A stretch of 64,000 nt of DNA from an uncultured Draconibacterium sp. (GCF_963675065.1 NZ_OY775906.1:3450001-3514000), one strand, 5' to 3'; numbered from the stretch's first letter, positions 52,484 to 61,746 are shown. Made by a program: numbers and translations. Notes: generated by a model from the letters alone, not told the origin.

Positions 52484-53212
52484 TTATTTTAAGTTTCGAA
52501 TCCTTAATTCAGTTTTGTTTTGATTTTTTAATAATTCAGCCAACTCGTCGGTATTTGTCTCTCCAAAATGATACGGATAAAGAATTTTTGGTTGAAACAT
52601 TTTAGTAGCGTCGGCCACCATTTCCGGAGTCATTGTATAAGGTAAGTTCATCGGCAGAAAAGCCACATCTATGTCTTTCAGTTCGGCCATCTCAGGAATA
52701 TTTTCGGTATCGCCGGCAACGTAAACTTTTTTATCGCCAAAGTGCAGCACATAACCATTACCCACTCCTTTTGGGTGAAAAGGCTGTCCGGCTTCACGTT
52801 CGTGTTTAATATTGTAAGCGGGCACTGCATCCACTTCAATTCCGGCAAAAACTCCCGAATCGCCATTGCTAAGCACTTTAGTACCGGCGTATTTTTCGTT
52901 GCAGGTTGTTGTGAGTACCACCTGAGTTCCCTCTTTCTTAACCGCATCAATTGCTTTGGCATCCAAATGGTCGCCATGCTCGTGCGTTATCAGAATCAGA
53001 TCGGCTTTTGGCAGAGTCGCGTAATCGGCATACCACGACACCGGATCGATATGAATTACTTTCCCGTTAAATTGCATCATCAGTGTTCCGTGAGCAATAA
53101 ACGTAATTTCCAAATCGCCTCCCGAAGTGGGAAACACATCCTTATCAAATTGTTGAGCTTGCACAAAAACAACAAAAACCATCATTGTTATCAGTGTAAC
53201 TATATTCTTCAT
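52484..53212 (-). CDS. UlaG-like metallo-beta-lactamase-fold hydrolase (secreted)
   Basis: 242 residues with a Sec signal peptide (about 1-19). MBL-fold metal-binding motif ITHEHGDHLD (HxHxDH) near residue 78, further ligand blocks VAGDTEN (Asp) and YPYHFGET (His), and an early ITFIAHGTLMMQF as in UlaG/YycJ-like metal-dependent hydrolases. It should be an active two-metal hydrolase; substrate unknown. Single-gene unit adjacent to the secreted rhodanese gene. Confidence 0.85.
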   Translation of the reverse strand: MKNIVTLITMMVFVVFVQAQQFDKDVFPTSGGDLEITFIAHGTLMMQFNGKVIHIDPVSWYADYATLPKADLILITHEHGDHLDAKAIDAVKKEGTQVVLTTTCNEKYAGTKVLSNGDSGVFAGIEVDAVPAYNIKHEREAGQPFHPKGVGNGYVLHFGDKKVYVAGDTENIPEMAELKDIDVAFLPMNLPYTMTPEMVADATKMFQPKILYPYHFGETNTDELAELLKNQNKTELRIRNLK

Positions 53213-53288
53213 AACCTAGACTTTTAAATTTACTGAAAGATAGGCATAAAATGATTTTTTTGCATCTTCTTTAATAAAAAACAGAACA

Positions 53289-53319
53289 TATGTGTATGTT
53301 TCTGACATCATTAAATTTG
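53289..53319 (+). promoter_or_regulatory. Promoter of the GH97 gene
   Basis: TATG (53289-53292), a 19-base spacer, then TAAATTTG (53312-53319), a perfect TAnnTTTG -7 element. The ATG is 34 bases further on. It also supports the start at 53353 over an upstream in-frame Met at 53290. Confidence 0.55.
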
Positions 53320-53352
53320 TACTTTCAGAACAAAATTCAAAAACTATCTGAT

Positions 53353-55302
53353 ATGAAAAGATTAACACTATTGACTACCCTTGTAGCCCTTGTATTCTCC
53401 CTTTCGGCCAAAGAGTATTCGCTTGAATCTCCATCGGGGAAAATACAGCTTAAGGTAAATGTTGACGAAACCCTTACCTACTCGGTGTTGCTAAACGGAA
53501 GTACAATTGTTGCGCCGTCGCAGATTTCGATGGAATTGTACGATGGAACAGTTTGGGGAGTTGACGCCAAAGTACGCAAAGCAAAAACCAGCAGCGTATC
53601 GCAGGTGCTTACTCCGGTTGTGCGACGTAAAAGTGCAACGATAAAAGACGAATACAAAGAACTCACTTTGACGTTTAAAGGTTATGCCTTGCTATTCAGA
53701 GCATACGACGATGGCGCTGCTTACCGTTGGGTGTCGGGTAAAGATGGCGAATACAAAGTGAAAAGCGAGTTGGCCACTTTCGCGTTTCCGGCCGACAACA
53801 AACTTTGGTTTCCGGAAGAAGAAAGTATGATGACCCATCAGGAGCGTGAATACCTGCGCGAAACGCTATCGAATATCGGAAGCGACCGGTTTGCTTCGAC
53901 CGGTTTATTGGTTGACTGCGGAAACGGCGTTAAAACCTACATTTCGGAATCGAACCTAATGGATTACCCGGGAATGTACTTGCGGGGTTGCGACGATAAC
54001 GAATATGCATTGGTGGGTAAATATCCGGGTGTTGTACTGGAAACCACACAGTTGAGCGATCGCGATGTAAAACCCACAAAATATGCCGATTATATTGCTG
54101 AATGTAATGGCCCTCGCGATTTCCCGTGGCGTGCCATGGTTATTACCGAAAACGATGGTCAGTTGATAGAAACAGAAATGATTTACAAACTGGCTCCTGC
54201 GTGCAAACTTGAAAATACCGACTGGATTAAACCCGGTAAAGTAGCCTGGGACTGGTGGAATGCCAATAACATTTACGGTGTTGATTTTGTGGCTGGTGTA
54301 AATACCGAAACGTACAAATATTACATCGATTTTGCATCGAAATACGGTTTGAAATACATCATTCTGGACGAAGGCTGGTATGTACTTTCGGATATTATGC
54401 AGCAGGAAAAAGATATAGATGTAAAAGAGCTGGTTGACTACGGAAAAGAAAAAAATGTGGACGTTATTCTTTGGGTGGTTTGGAAAGCTATGGACGACAA
54501 GCTGGAAGAATCACTCGATCAGTTTCAGGCATGGGGTGCAAAAGGAATTAAAATGGACTTTATGCAGCGCGACGACCAGTGGATGGTAAACTTTTACGAG
54601 AAAATTGCCCGCAAATGTGCCGAGCACGAATTGTTGGTTGATTTCCACGGAGCTTACAAACCAAGCGGGCTCGACCGCGCTTACCCGAACGTAATTTCTT
54701 ACGAAGGAGTTAAAGGAATGGAAAATGCCAAGTGGTCGAACTTACCCGATCCGGAGCACGATGTAACCTTGCCTTTTATTCGTATGGTTGCCGGCCCAAT
54801 GGATTATACACCGGGTGCTATGATCAACAAAACAAAAGAGAATTTTACGCCGGTATTTACCGAGCCCATGAGCCAGGGAACACGCTGTCACCAGTTGGCG
54901 TTGTACCCTGTTTTTGAAAGCCCGCTGCAGATGCTTGCCGATAATCCATCAAACTATTACCGCGAGCCGGAATGTATGGAATTCCTTGCGGCAGTTCCAT
55001 CGGTTTGGGACGAAACCCAGGTATTGGAAGCTAAAGTGAGTGACTATATTGCCGTTGCTCGCCGCTCAAGCGACAAATGGTTTGTGGGTGCTTTAACAGA
55101 CTGGGATGCGCGTGAAATGGAACTAAAACTCGATTTCCTTGGCAATGGATCGTACACCATGAAAGTGTGGAAAGACGGACTGAACGCCGATAAACATGCG
55201 GCCGATTTTGCTCAGGAAACTGTTGAAGTTACTGCAGGATCAACGGTAAAAGTTAAAATGGCTCCCGGTGGTGGCTGGGTGGCTATTATTGAGAAGAAAT
55301 AG
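53353..55302 (+). CDS. GH97 family glycoside hydrolase (alpha-glucosidase/alpha-galactosidase type)
   Basis: 649 residues from the ATG at 53353, with a Sec signal peptide (about 1-19). An N-terminal beta-supersandwich domain (about 22-270), a (beta/alpha)8 barrel (about 275-550) and a C-terminal beta domain match GH97. Characteristic blocks are KVAWDWWNA, YIILDEGWY, ILWVVWKAMDD, KGIKMDFMQRDDQ and LVDFHGAYKPSG. The Asp in the KMDFM segment is where retaining GH97 alpha-galactosidases carry their nucleophile (inverting members have a Gly there), so a retaining enzyme is inferred. No SusC/SusD pair adjoins it. Confidence 0.92.
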   Translation: MKRLTLLTTLVALVFSLSAKEYSLESPSGKIQLKVNVDETLTYSVLLNGSTIVAPSQISMELYDGTVWGVDAKVRKAKTSSVSQVLTPVVRRKSATIKDEYKELTLTFKGYALLFRAYDDGAAYRWVSGKDGEYKVKSELATFAFPADNKLWFPEEESMMTHQEREYLRETLSNIGSDRFASTGLLVDCGNGVKTYISESNLMDYPGMYLRGCDDNEYALVGKYPGVVLETTQLSDRDVKPTKYADYIAECNGPRDFPWRAMVITENDGQLIETEMIYKLAPACKLENTDWIKPGKVAWDWWNANNIYGVDFVAGVNTETYKYYIDFASKYGLKYIILDEGWYVLSDIMQQEKDIDVKELVDYGKEKNVDVILWVVWKAMDDKLEESLDQFQAWGAKGIKMDFMQRDDQWMVNFYEKIARKCAEHELLVDFHGAYKPSGLDRAYPNVISYEGVKGMENAKWSNLPDPEHDVTLPFIRMVAGPMDYTPGAMINKTKENFTPVFTEPMSQGTRCHQLALYPVFESPLQMLADNPSNYYREPECMEFLAAVPSVWDETQVLEAKVSDYIAVARRSSDKWFVGALTDWDAREMELKLDFLGNGSYTMKVWKDGLNADKHAADFAQETVEVTAGSTVKVKMAPGGGWVAIIEKK

Positions 55303-55335
55303 CTACGAGTAGCGAGACGCGAGTTTCGAGTATAC

Positions 55336-55386
55336 AAGGATGCCATCCCTATGAGTTAGCTCAAACAGGGATGGCATCCTTTTTTG
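55336..55386 (+). terminator. Terminator of the GH97 gene
   Basis: Perfect 15-bp stem AAGGATGCCATCCCT/AGGGATGGCATCCTT (55336-55350 with 55367-55381), 16-base loop, six T residues. Confidence 0.9.
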
Positions 55387-55474
55387 TGGCTGTATACGCA
55401 GACTTCTACTACTTCTATTTTGTAAGTAACTGCTTGGTTTCTTACCCCGAAATTCCCTGTAGGCGACTTTTTTT

Positions 55475-55620
55475 GTCCCCCTTGGCGAAGTGCCTGTCCC
55501 GATCTCGGTATCGGGAGGGAATAAGGGGGATTGAAATTCGGTTACACAAAAATTTGTACATCACAGTAATCCTCCGTCCCGATGCTGTGATCGGGACACC
55601 TCCTTTAAATAAAGGAGGAT
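55475..55620. repeat. Tandem dispersed hairpin repeats (TCCCGAT...ATCGGGA type)
   Basis: Two related units: TCCCCCTT...AAGGGGGA (55476-55483 with 55523-55530) enclosing a TCCCGAT/ATCGGGA hairpin, and GTCCCGAT/ATCGGGAC (55576-55583 with 55590-55597) followed by a CCTCCTTT/AAAGGAGG hairpin (55599-55618). A TCCCGAT-like mini-hairpin also occurs inside the attC-like element at 13738-13870. Confidence 0.65.
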
Positions 55621-55655
55621 GAGATCAATGTAACTCAGCAGTACTCTGCAACCAT

Positions 55656-55696
55656 ACAAAAACAGCGGGCGACTAATAAACGATAGTCGCCCGCTG
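55656..55696 (-). terminator. Terminator of the blaI-blaR operon
   Basis: Stem CAGCGGGCGACTA/TAGTCGCCCGCTG (55663-55675 with 55684-55696), 8-base loop, followed on the minus strand by TTTTTG. Confidence 0.85.
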
Positions 55697-55727
55697 AATT
55701 ATTTTTTATTAGGCAAAAGCCTGCTAA

Positions 55728-58607
55728 TTACTTTTCTTGCAGTACGTATTTTAGTGTAAAAACAAGGGTCTCTCCCTTATATTCCGGAATATTTATTGTT
55801 GGGAGTTGCAATAACAAGCTTTTGGCTGCACGATCAAGTTTTTCCTGTGCATCTTCAACTGTAGTTCCCGACACTTCTTTCGGTTTATAACCAACTGCTA
55901 CCACCTCGTCAACCGGAATGGCATTTTTACTTCCGGTCTCTTTAACCGAGACTACAGTTCCATGCTTATTCACTTTTACAAACATATTACTTTCACCCGT
56001 TATATTGGCTTCTCGTAATTCAGTTGGATATTTCATCCGTTTTGCAATAAACTTTCGCAAGTCCAATTCCGAAGTTATTTCTTCTGTTTTTGAGGTAATA
56101 AGTATCACGCCATCTTTCCCTTCATCACCATAAGTTTTTATAGCCGATGCATCTTTCAGAACGTCGATTGATTGAATATTTTCAGGATCAATATCACCCA
56201 TATCGCCTGTGTATTTTTCACCATCGAGAAAAATTAGCGGCGATTTTCCATTCAGGTCCGCGGAACCTTTCAGTTTAATCGATATGGCTCCGTTTTTTGC
56301 TATTGGTCCGTATATACTGGTAGCACTTTCGTCTTTCAGCACTTCCATTGATTCGATGGTACTCGGGTCGATATCATTAATATCGCCATTGTAAGGAACA
56401 CCTTCAACAATAACAATAGCATCATCCATCTTTGCTTTGGCAGCGGCTTTTGTGGATATAACAATTACACCGTTTTTGCCTTTTTCGCCATATAAAGCAG
56501 TGGCCGATTCATCTTTTAAAACTGAGATCGACTCAATATCTTCTGCAGAAATATTTGCGATATTGCCCATTTCCTTTCCATCAACAAAATATAAAGGAGC
56601 CTCGCCGGTGGTGGTTTCAAAGCCCAGCTTTTCAATTTGTACATTCGAAAAGCTTTTGCTGGTTTGTTCTCCTAAACCAATCAGTTTTACGTTTGCCGAA
56701 TTTTTTGCTGTTGCGTCTTTGGTGGTAACAACTACCACCCCGTTTTTGCCACCAACCGAACCGTATAAAGCCGTAGCCTGCTCACCTTTTAATACCGAAA
56801 CGCTCTCGATCTTTTCCGGAGGAATGGAATTAATGTCGGTTACCGGCACCCCATCAACAATATACAGCGGCTCGTTATCATCAACAATGTATAACGGCGG
56901 ATTTTTAGCATTCCCAAACAAATCCATCGTTGAAAGATCTTGGTTTGGAAAGGGAACACCAACAACAGGAGTTTTGTGTCCATTGCTTTTTAGCTGAATA
57001 TCAAGCTTCGATTTTCCATCAATTGCAACTTCCTTCTCGGCGTAGCCAATCATTTTAAAAACCAGTGTGTTTGTTTCGTCGGTTTCAATTTTATAGTCCC
57101 CCGAGAAATCAGATACAGTACCAACTGTGGTTCCTTTTACCAGAACCATTGCGGCTGGGATACCATCACCATCTTCATTGGTAATCTTTCCGGTAACGGT
57201 AAATTCCTTTTCCGAGTCATTCTCAGCAAGAGCTATACTCAATTCCTTTTTGTTGCCATAATAAACAACGTCATTTTTATAATAACCGGGTGCCGAGAAA
57301 CTTAAAACCACCGGTTTTTCTATCCCGTTAAAGGCAAGTTCGAAATTACCATTTCCATCTGCCACAAATTCTTCCGAAGATTCGTTGTTAACAATTTTGG
57401 CATTCGGTATCACCTCACCCCAAGCATTTTCGACTGTACCTTTTACGGAAAAATTCCCACTTCGTACCAGAACTACAGGCTTCCCCAGCATTTTATCAAA
57501 TTCAGGAACGGTGCCTACCTCATAATCGCTGGTTTGGATGCAGTAAACTCCATCCTCATTCGGGTTTTTATCAAACGACATTGCATTGGCAACCACTTTG
57601 TCTTCCAAACCCAGTGCTTCTATTATTTCGCCTCCATTAAATCCATTGGTAAAATCAAGTTTCATCAGGTCGGGGTGATCGACCGGAAGCTCAACACCAT
57701 CAACAACTACTTTTAGTTGTCCGGCATCGTGCAGCACTTCGGTTCGTACTTCTTTGTTCGACAAACCCATAATTAAAATGGCCAGCAGGGGCAGTACAAC
57801 CAGCTGTTTTAGCAGGCCGTAACGGTTTTCTGTTTTCTTCTTCATCATGATAATACGGTTTTTTAATTGTGAGCCGTTAAGCGCGGTCAAAAAGGGAGCC
57901 ACTCCTTTTTTATGCGCCAATCCTACCATGGCCAATTGATAAGCTTCGGCATTATGATTTTGGGCTACCTGATGATCTGTCAGGTATTCCAGGTTATTTC
58001 GCATCGCATCGCGGATTAACCAGGCAAAGGGATTAAACCACTGGAGCAGGAATAATAATTCTGCAACAAGAATATCGAGGGTATGACGTTCTCTTACGTG
58101 AATCATTTCGTGATCGACAATCATTTTCAGATTGGGATTCTTTAATGTTTTTTCCGACAGCACTATCCGCGAGAAGAACGAGAATGGATGAACATCTTTT
58201 TTAGTCAGGTTCACTTGTGCTCCAAACAATTCCTTAAGTCGGCTAAAACGGATAATATTTATGGCTTTGAGATGCCCGATCAGTAGGTTCAGAAAAAATA
58301 CGATGATCCCGAGTGCATAAATCGCTAACAGGTAATGATACCATTCAAAGATAAATTGCGTTTCGGAAGCTGTAGTTGTTTCAGGCAGGTAGGCAAAACT
58401 GTTTGCTGCTGCTGCCGGAATTTCCTTAATGTAATTCACTTTGGTAAATGTTACCAGTGGAATTAAAAAGCTAATAAAAAACGAAACAGGTAAATAAATA
58501 CGGTTAAACAGAAACTGTTTCTGGTGTTGGAAAAGCGCCAGATAGGCCAGGAAAAAAGCCCCGAGTGCTAACGCTGCTTTTCCGATATAAAGCAAAAATT
58601 CTTCCAT
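55728..58607 (-). CDS. BlaR1-type M56 metallopeptidase with plug-like repeats
   Basis: 959 residues. The N-terminal M56 domain (about 1-285) contains four transmembrane segments and the zinc motif HEMIHVRERH (near 170). Two carboxypeptidase-regulatory-like domains follow (about 385-470 and 473-550, TGKITNEDGDGIPAAMVLVKGTTVG). Next come four tandem copies (about 575-850) of a TonB-receptor plug-like segment: each has PLY/IVDG...IESxxVLKxxxATALYG...KNGVVVVTTK. A TonB-C-like C-terminal domain follows (about 870-959). BlaR1-type peptidases cleave the BlaI repressor after sensing a signal. The sensor here replaces the penicillin-binding domain of classical BlaR1. It overlaps blaI by one base (TAATG). 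Confidence 0.88.
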   Translation of the reverse strand: MEEFLLYIGKAALALGAFFLAYLALFQHQKQFLFNRIYLPVSFFISFLIPLVTFTKVNYIKEIPAAAANSFAYLPETTTASETQFIFEWYHYLLAIYALGIIVFFLNLLIGHLKAINIIRFSRLKELFGAQVNLTKKDVHPFSFFSRIVLSEKTLKNPNLKMIVDHEMIHVRERHTLDILVAELLFLLQWFNPFAWLIRDAMRNNLEYLTDHQVAQNHNAEAYQLAMVGLAHKKGVAPFLTALNGSQLKNRIIMMKKKTENRYGLLKQLVVLPLLAILIMGLSNKEVRTEVLHDAGQLKVVVDGVELPVDHPDLMKLDFTNGFNGGEIIEALGLEDKVVANAMSFDKNPNEDGVYCIQTSDYEVGTVPEFDKMLGKPVVLVRSGNFSVKGTVENAWGEVIPNAKIVNNESSEEFVADGNGNFELAFNGIEKPVVLSFSAPGYYKNDVVYYGNKKELSIALAENDSEKEFTVTGKITNEDGDGIPAAMVLVKGTTVGTVSDFSGDYKIETDETNTLVFKMIGYAEKEVAIDGKSKLDIQLKSNGHKTPVVGVPFPNQDLSTMDLFGNAKNPPLYIVDDNEPLYIVDGVPVTDINSIPPEKIESVSVLKGEQATALYGSVGGKNGVVVVTTKDATAKNSANVKLIGLGEQTSKSFSNVQIEKLGFETTTGEAPLYFVDGKEMGNIANISAEDIESISVLKDESATALYGEKGKNGVIVISTKAAAKAKMDDAIVIVEGVPYNGDINDIDPSTIESMEVLKDESATSIYGPIAKNGAISIKLKGSADLNGKSPLIFLDGEKYTGDMGDIDPENIQSIDVLKDASAIKTYGDEGKDGVILITSKTEEITSELDLRKFIAKRMKYPTELREANITGESNMFVKVNKHGTVVSVKETGSKNAIPVDEVVAVGYKPKEVSGTTVEDAQEKLDRAAKSLLLQLPTINIPEYKGETLVFTLKYVLQEK

Positions 58608-58966
58608 TACTTTTTGTTTTTAATGAGGTTAACGAGCTCATTGATCTCTTCTTCCGACAGGTTTTTCTCTTTTACAAAAAAGGCCACCGCACTTTTGTAC
58701 GAGTTGTCGAAATAGTCACTTACCACCTGGTTCATGAACGAACGGCGGTACTCTTCTTTCGAAATAAGCGGGAAATACTGGTAGGTATTGCCGTATTGTT
58801 TAAAGCCGATAACACCTTTGTCCTGCAACAAACGCACCAACGAAGAAATCGTGTTGTAATGCGGTTTTGGATCTGGATACAACTCAACAATATCTTTTAC
58901 AAATGCTTTTTCCAGTTTCCAGAGGATCTTCATTAATTCCTCTTCCTTTTTTGTTAGTTTTTTCAT
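58607..58966 (-). CDS. blaI: BlaI/MecI/CopY-family repressor
   Basis: 119 residues from the ATG at 58966. Winged helix: LTKKEEELMKILWKLEKAFVKDIVELYPDPKPHYNTISSLVRLLQDKGVIGFK, with the C-terminal dimer/cleavage helix region following. It represses its own operon until cleaved by the downstream M56 peptidase. Three AACTGA-N4-TCAGTT-type operators lie upstream (59093-59148), and a hairpin repeat (58991-59064) separates them from the start codon. Stop and start of the two genes overlap by one base. Confidence 0.9.
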   Translation of the reverse strand: MKKLTKKEEELMKILWKLEKAFVKDIVELYPDPKPHYNTISSLVRLLQDKGVIGFKQYGNTYQYFPLISKEEYRRSFMNQVVSDYFDNSYKSAVAFFVKEKNLSEEEINELVNLIKNKK

Positions 58967-58990
58967 TGTACTGTCGTTACAGAATTTATT

Positions 58991-59064
58991 GTCATTCCGA
59001 TCCGTCGGCTGACGGAGAGGAATCTGAAACAGATTTCTCACTCGCTTCTCTCACTCGAAATGAC
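58991..59064. repeat. Dispersed hairpin repeat in the blaI leader
   Basis: GTCATTCCGA (58991-59000) to TCGAAATGAC (59055-59064) with an inner CCGTCGGCTGACGG hairpin and an AGATTTCTC segment. It has the same order of parts as the copy at 18561-18677. It is located between the blaI operators and the blaI start, so it would be transcribed as part of the leader. Confidence 0.7.
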
Positions 59065-59092
59065 AGTTATAATTTTACATCGACAAACATAC

Positions 59093-59148
59093 AACTGATT
59101 TTTCAGTTTCGCAACTGATTTTTCAGTTATTAAACGAATTTTTCAGTT
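59093..59148 (-). promoter_or_regulatory. Three phased BlaI-type operators
   Basis: AACTGATTTTTCAGTT at 59093-59108 and 59113-59128 (identical, each an AACTGA-N4-TCAGTT palindrome), and a degenerate copy AACGAATTTTTCAGTT at 59133-59148. Starts are exactly 20 bases apart (about two helical turns). They lie upstream of blaI, the nearest gene on that strand, and match the short palindrome expected of a BlaI-type dimer. Confidence 0.75.
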
Positions 59149-59203
59149 CTATTCGTACTAAGCACATTCAAAACCCGCATGGAATAAGTACTTATCAGCA
59201 GAT

Positions 59204-59238
59204 AAAAAAAATGCCATTCTTTTAAAAAGAACGGCATT
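59204..59238 (-). terminator. Terminator of the TonB receptor gene at 59266
   Basis: Stem AATGCCATTCTTTT/AAAAGAACGGCATT with one mismatch and a very short loop, followed on the minus strand by seven U residues. Confidence 0.75.
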
Positions 59239-59265
59239 CAATAGTATTGTCTTTGCGTATTATCG

Positions 59266-61746
59266 TTAAAATTCTCCGCCTCCCATATCCATTCCGCTAT
59301 CGCCGCCACGATCACCGCCACGATCTTCTTTAAAGTTGTTAATCTTGTAGCTTAATGTAAGCATTACTACACGTGGTTCTCGTTCAAAACGAAACCAGTT
59401 TTTAAAGTCGTCGCCATAGCTTGTACGTTCAAAACGACCGGTTCCCAAAGGATCGCGAACACTAACAGTTGCTGAAAGTTTTTTATTCATAAACTCCTGA
59501 CGGTACGAGATATTGGTGAAGAACATGGCACCACTTTCGCCCTGTGCCGAAACCGATTTACCGCGGAAGAATGCATTTACCTGCAGACGCGAATTTTCAG
59601 TAAATTTAAAGGTGGTATTCATTCGCCCACCCCAGTTGGTACTTTGCCGGTCGATGGATTCACCATTCAGCTCGCCGGTAATTTTATAATCGTAAACATT
59701 CACACTGGCATTAACGATAAGCCATTTCTTGTAACTCAGGTTTCCCGTCACTTCAAAACCGGTGCTGTAGTCTTTATCAAAATTGTCGGTGTACATATAG
59801 AAGATACCGTCCTCGCCCAATTCCTGTCTACGGTCGATTTTATTGTTGGTTACCCTGCGGAACAAGTCGGCCGATAAAAACGAACGTGTTTCTCCAAAAC
59901 GCTTCATAAAACCCAGTTCGTACGAATTTGTATATTCCGGCTCCAAATCGGGATTTCCGTAACGAATGGTATAACGGTTGTAATAATTCGGTGTAGGGTC
60001 AAGGTCGCGACCACTCGGACGATTGATCCTTCGGCTGTAACTTGTTGTAAAATCGGCAGTTTGTGTTATTGGATACGAAAAGTGTGCAGTCGGGAACAAG
60101 TCAAAGCGATTTAGCGACGAAACATTTTCGGCACTTGTGTTTATTATCTCACGAACGGTCAGCTCTCCACGCAAACCGGCCATGTATGCCAGCTTGCCCA
60201 CCTTATTGCTGTAGGTAGAATAAGCAGCATGAATATCGCGCTGAAAATCGGTAGCACTCGAATAGTTTTCGTTTATAATCCACATGTCGGTTGCCTGATC
60301 ATAATCGCGAAATTCAAGCGTTTCTTTTTCGCTTTCCAAACGTCCCTGATAACCGGCCTCAAAACGGCCATCATCGCTAAACGGATAGGTGTAATCGAGC
60401 TTTAAACGAATGTCTTGTTCATCCTCGGTCTCAAATGTCGAAACATTCGACAAATACTCGTCGGTAGGATTCCAATTCTCGTCGGCAAGCAATTCTGCTT
60501 CTATTTCGCTGTCGGTTCCGGTCTCGTCTGAATAAAAAGCTGTGGCTTCAATGCGGTGTCCTTTGTCATCGAATTTATGCTGGAAATTCATGTTCAGCGT
60601 GTAAAAGTCGTTGTTGCGCTCCGAGGTTTCTTCGCTGATTGAAAAAATTTGTTCCGAAGCCGGAATCGTAAAGTTTTCTGTTCGGCCACCACCTTCGTTT
60701 CCACGTTCCGAGGTTCCTGTTTCTCCCGAGAGAGTTAAGGTAGTGTTAGTGCCCAGGTAAAAATCAGCACCTCCTTTAAGGCTGTGTCCGCCACGAATCC
60801 ATTTACGATCGCCATGCATATTCAAAAATTCGGTAGTATCGTTGTAATAAGTTTCGCGCTCCGAGCCCATTTCCCCGTTGTTGATTTCATCGCGCCAGTC
60901 GGCTCCAAAAAACAGGTTCATGTTTTCAAAACGATAGTTAAGCATAAAATCGCCGCGGTATTTTTCGCCCGTTCCAACACTTGCGTTAACAATTCCGTTC
61001 AGTCCGTTCATCGAGTTCTTTTTCATTACCAGGTTAATTATACCTGCCGCCCCATCGGGCTCATATTTTGCCGATGGGTTGGTAATAATCTCAATATTTT
61101 CGATTGCTGAAGACGGAATCTGACGCAATGCATCGCTACCGCTTAAAACACTCGGACGACCATCGATTAATACGGTAAAATTTCCAGAACCGCGTAACGA
61201 TACATTTCCTTCAATATCAACCTGAACCGAAGGTGTATTCTCCAAGACATCAACTGCTGTACCACCAATGGCGCTGATTACCTGGCTTACATTTACTACT
61301 TTTTTGTCGAGTTTGTATTCTACTGCAGCTTTGTCGGCTACCACGTTAATTTCGCCAATGGCAACGGTTGAAGAAGCAAGGTTGATCTCGCCCAGGTCGT
61401 ACACACGGTTGCTGCGATCGAGCTTTATATCCACCACATTTTCCTCATCAAAACCTATAAAGTTGGCCACGAGGTAATAATCACCATAATCTAAATTTGT
61501 TATTTCAAATACGCCCTTTTCGTTGGTTATACCTCCGGTTACGAGGGTTGAATCGGTCTCTTTATAAACGGCTATATTGGCAAATTCCATGGGAGTTTCC
61601 GTTTCCTTTTCTACGATCGTACCAACGATCTTACCCTTACCATCATCGTTTAGGTCGTTCTCTTTTTCCGGGTCTTCAATTAATGCATAAGAATTCACCC
61701 CTATAAATAAAAGGACGATTAAAATTATGTTCTTCAAGTACTTCAT
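59266..61746 (-). CDS. TonB-dependent receptor, OMP_b-brl type
   Basis: 826 residues with a Sec signal peptide (about 1-21). A CarboxypepD_reg-like domain (GTIVEKETETPMEFANIAVYKE), a plug (VDVLENTPSVQVDIEGNVSLRGSGNFTVLIDGRPS, then IENIEIITNPSAKYEPDGAAGIINLVMKKN) and a barrel with an unusual Gly/Asp/Met-rich C-terminal tail (GGDRGGDSGMDMGGGEF) are present. This layout is the 'outer membrane beta-barrel' subgroup of TonB receptors common in Bacteroidota and not linked to a SusD partner. Substrate unknown. Confidence 0.88.
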   Translation of the reverse strand: MKYLKNIILIVLLFIGVNSYALIEDPEKENDLNDDGKGKIVGTIVEKETETPMEFANIAVYKETDSTLVTGGITNEKGVFEITNLDYGDYYLVANFIGFDEENVVDIKLDRSNRVYDLGEINLASSTVAIGEINVVADKAAVEYKLDKKVVNVSQVISAIGGTAVDVLENTPSVQVDIEGNVSLRGSGNFTVLIDGRPSVLSGSDALRQIPSSAIENIEIITNPSAKYEPDGAAGIINLVMKKNSMNGLNGIVNASVGTGEKYRGDFMLNYRFENMNLFFGADWRDEINNGEMGSERETYYNDTTEFLNMHGDRKWIRGGHSLKGGADFYLGTNTTLTLSGETGTSERGNEGGGRTENFTIPASEQIFSISEETSERNNDFYTLNMNFQHKFDDKGHRIEATAFYSDETGTDSEIEAELLADENWNPTDEYLSNVSTFETEDEQDIRLKLDYTYPFSDDGRFEAGYQGRLESEKETLEFRDYDQATDMWIINENYSSATDFQRDIHAAYSTYSNKVGKLAYMAGLRGELTVREIINTSAENVSSLNRFDLFPTAHFSYPITQTADFTTSYSRRINRPSGRDLDPTPNYYNRYTIRYGNPDLEPEYTNSYELGFMKRFGETRSFLSADLFRRVTNNKIDRRQELGEDGIFYMYTDNFDKDYSTGFEVTGNLSYKKWLIVNASVNVYDYKITGELNGESIDRQSTNWGGRMNTTFKFTENSRLQVNAFFRGKSVSAQGESGAMFFTNISYRQEFMNKKLSATVSVRDPLGTGRFERTSYGDDFKNWFRFEREPRVVMLTLSYKINNFKEDRGGDRGGDSGMDMGGGEF

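Noticed and set aside
53290..53352. Upstream Met start for the GH97 protein
   Set aside because: The predicted -7 element TAAATTTG at 53312-53319 would lie inside the coding sequence and the resulting N-terminus lacks a proper signal-peptide pattern; the Met at 53353 starts a standard signal peptide.
58967..59041. N-terminal extension of BlaI starting at 59041
   Set aside because: It would translate the dispersed hairpin repeat and is unlike BlaI; the winged helix begins directly after the Met at 58966.
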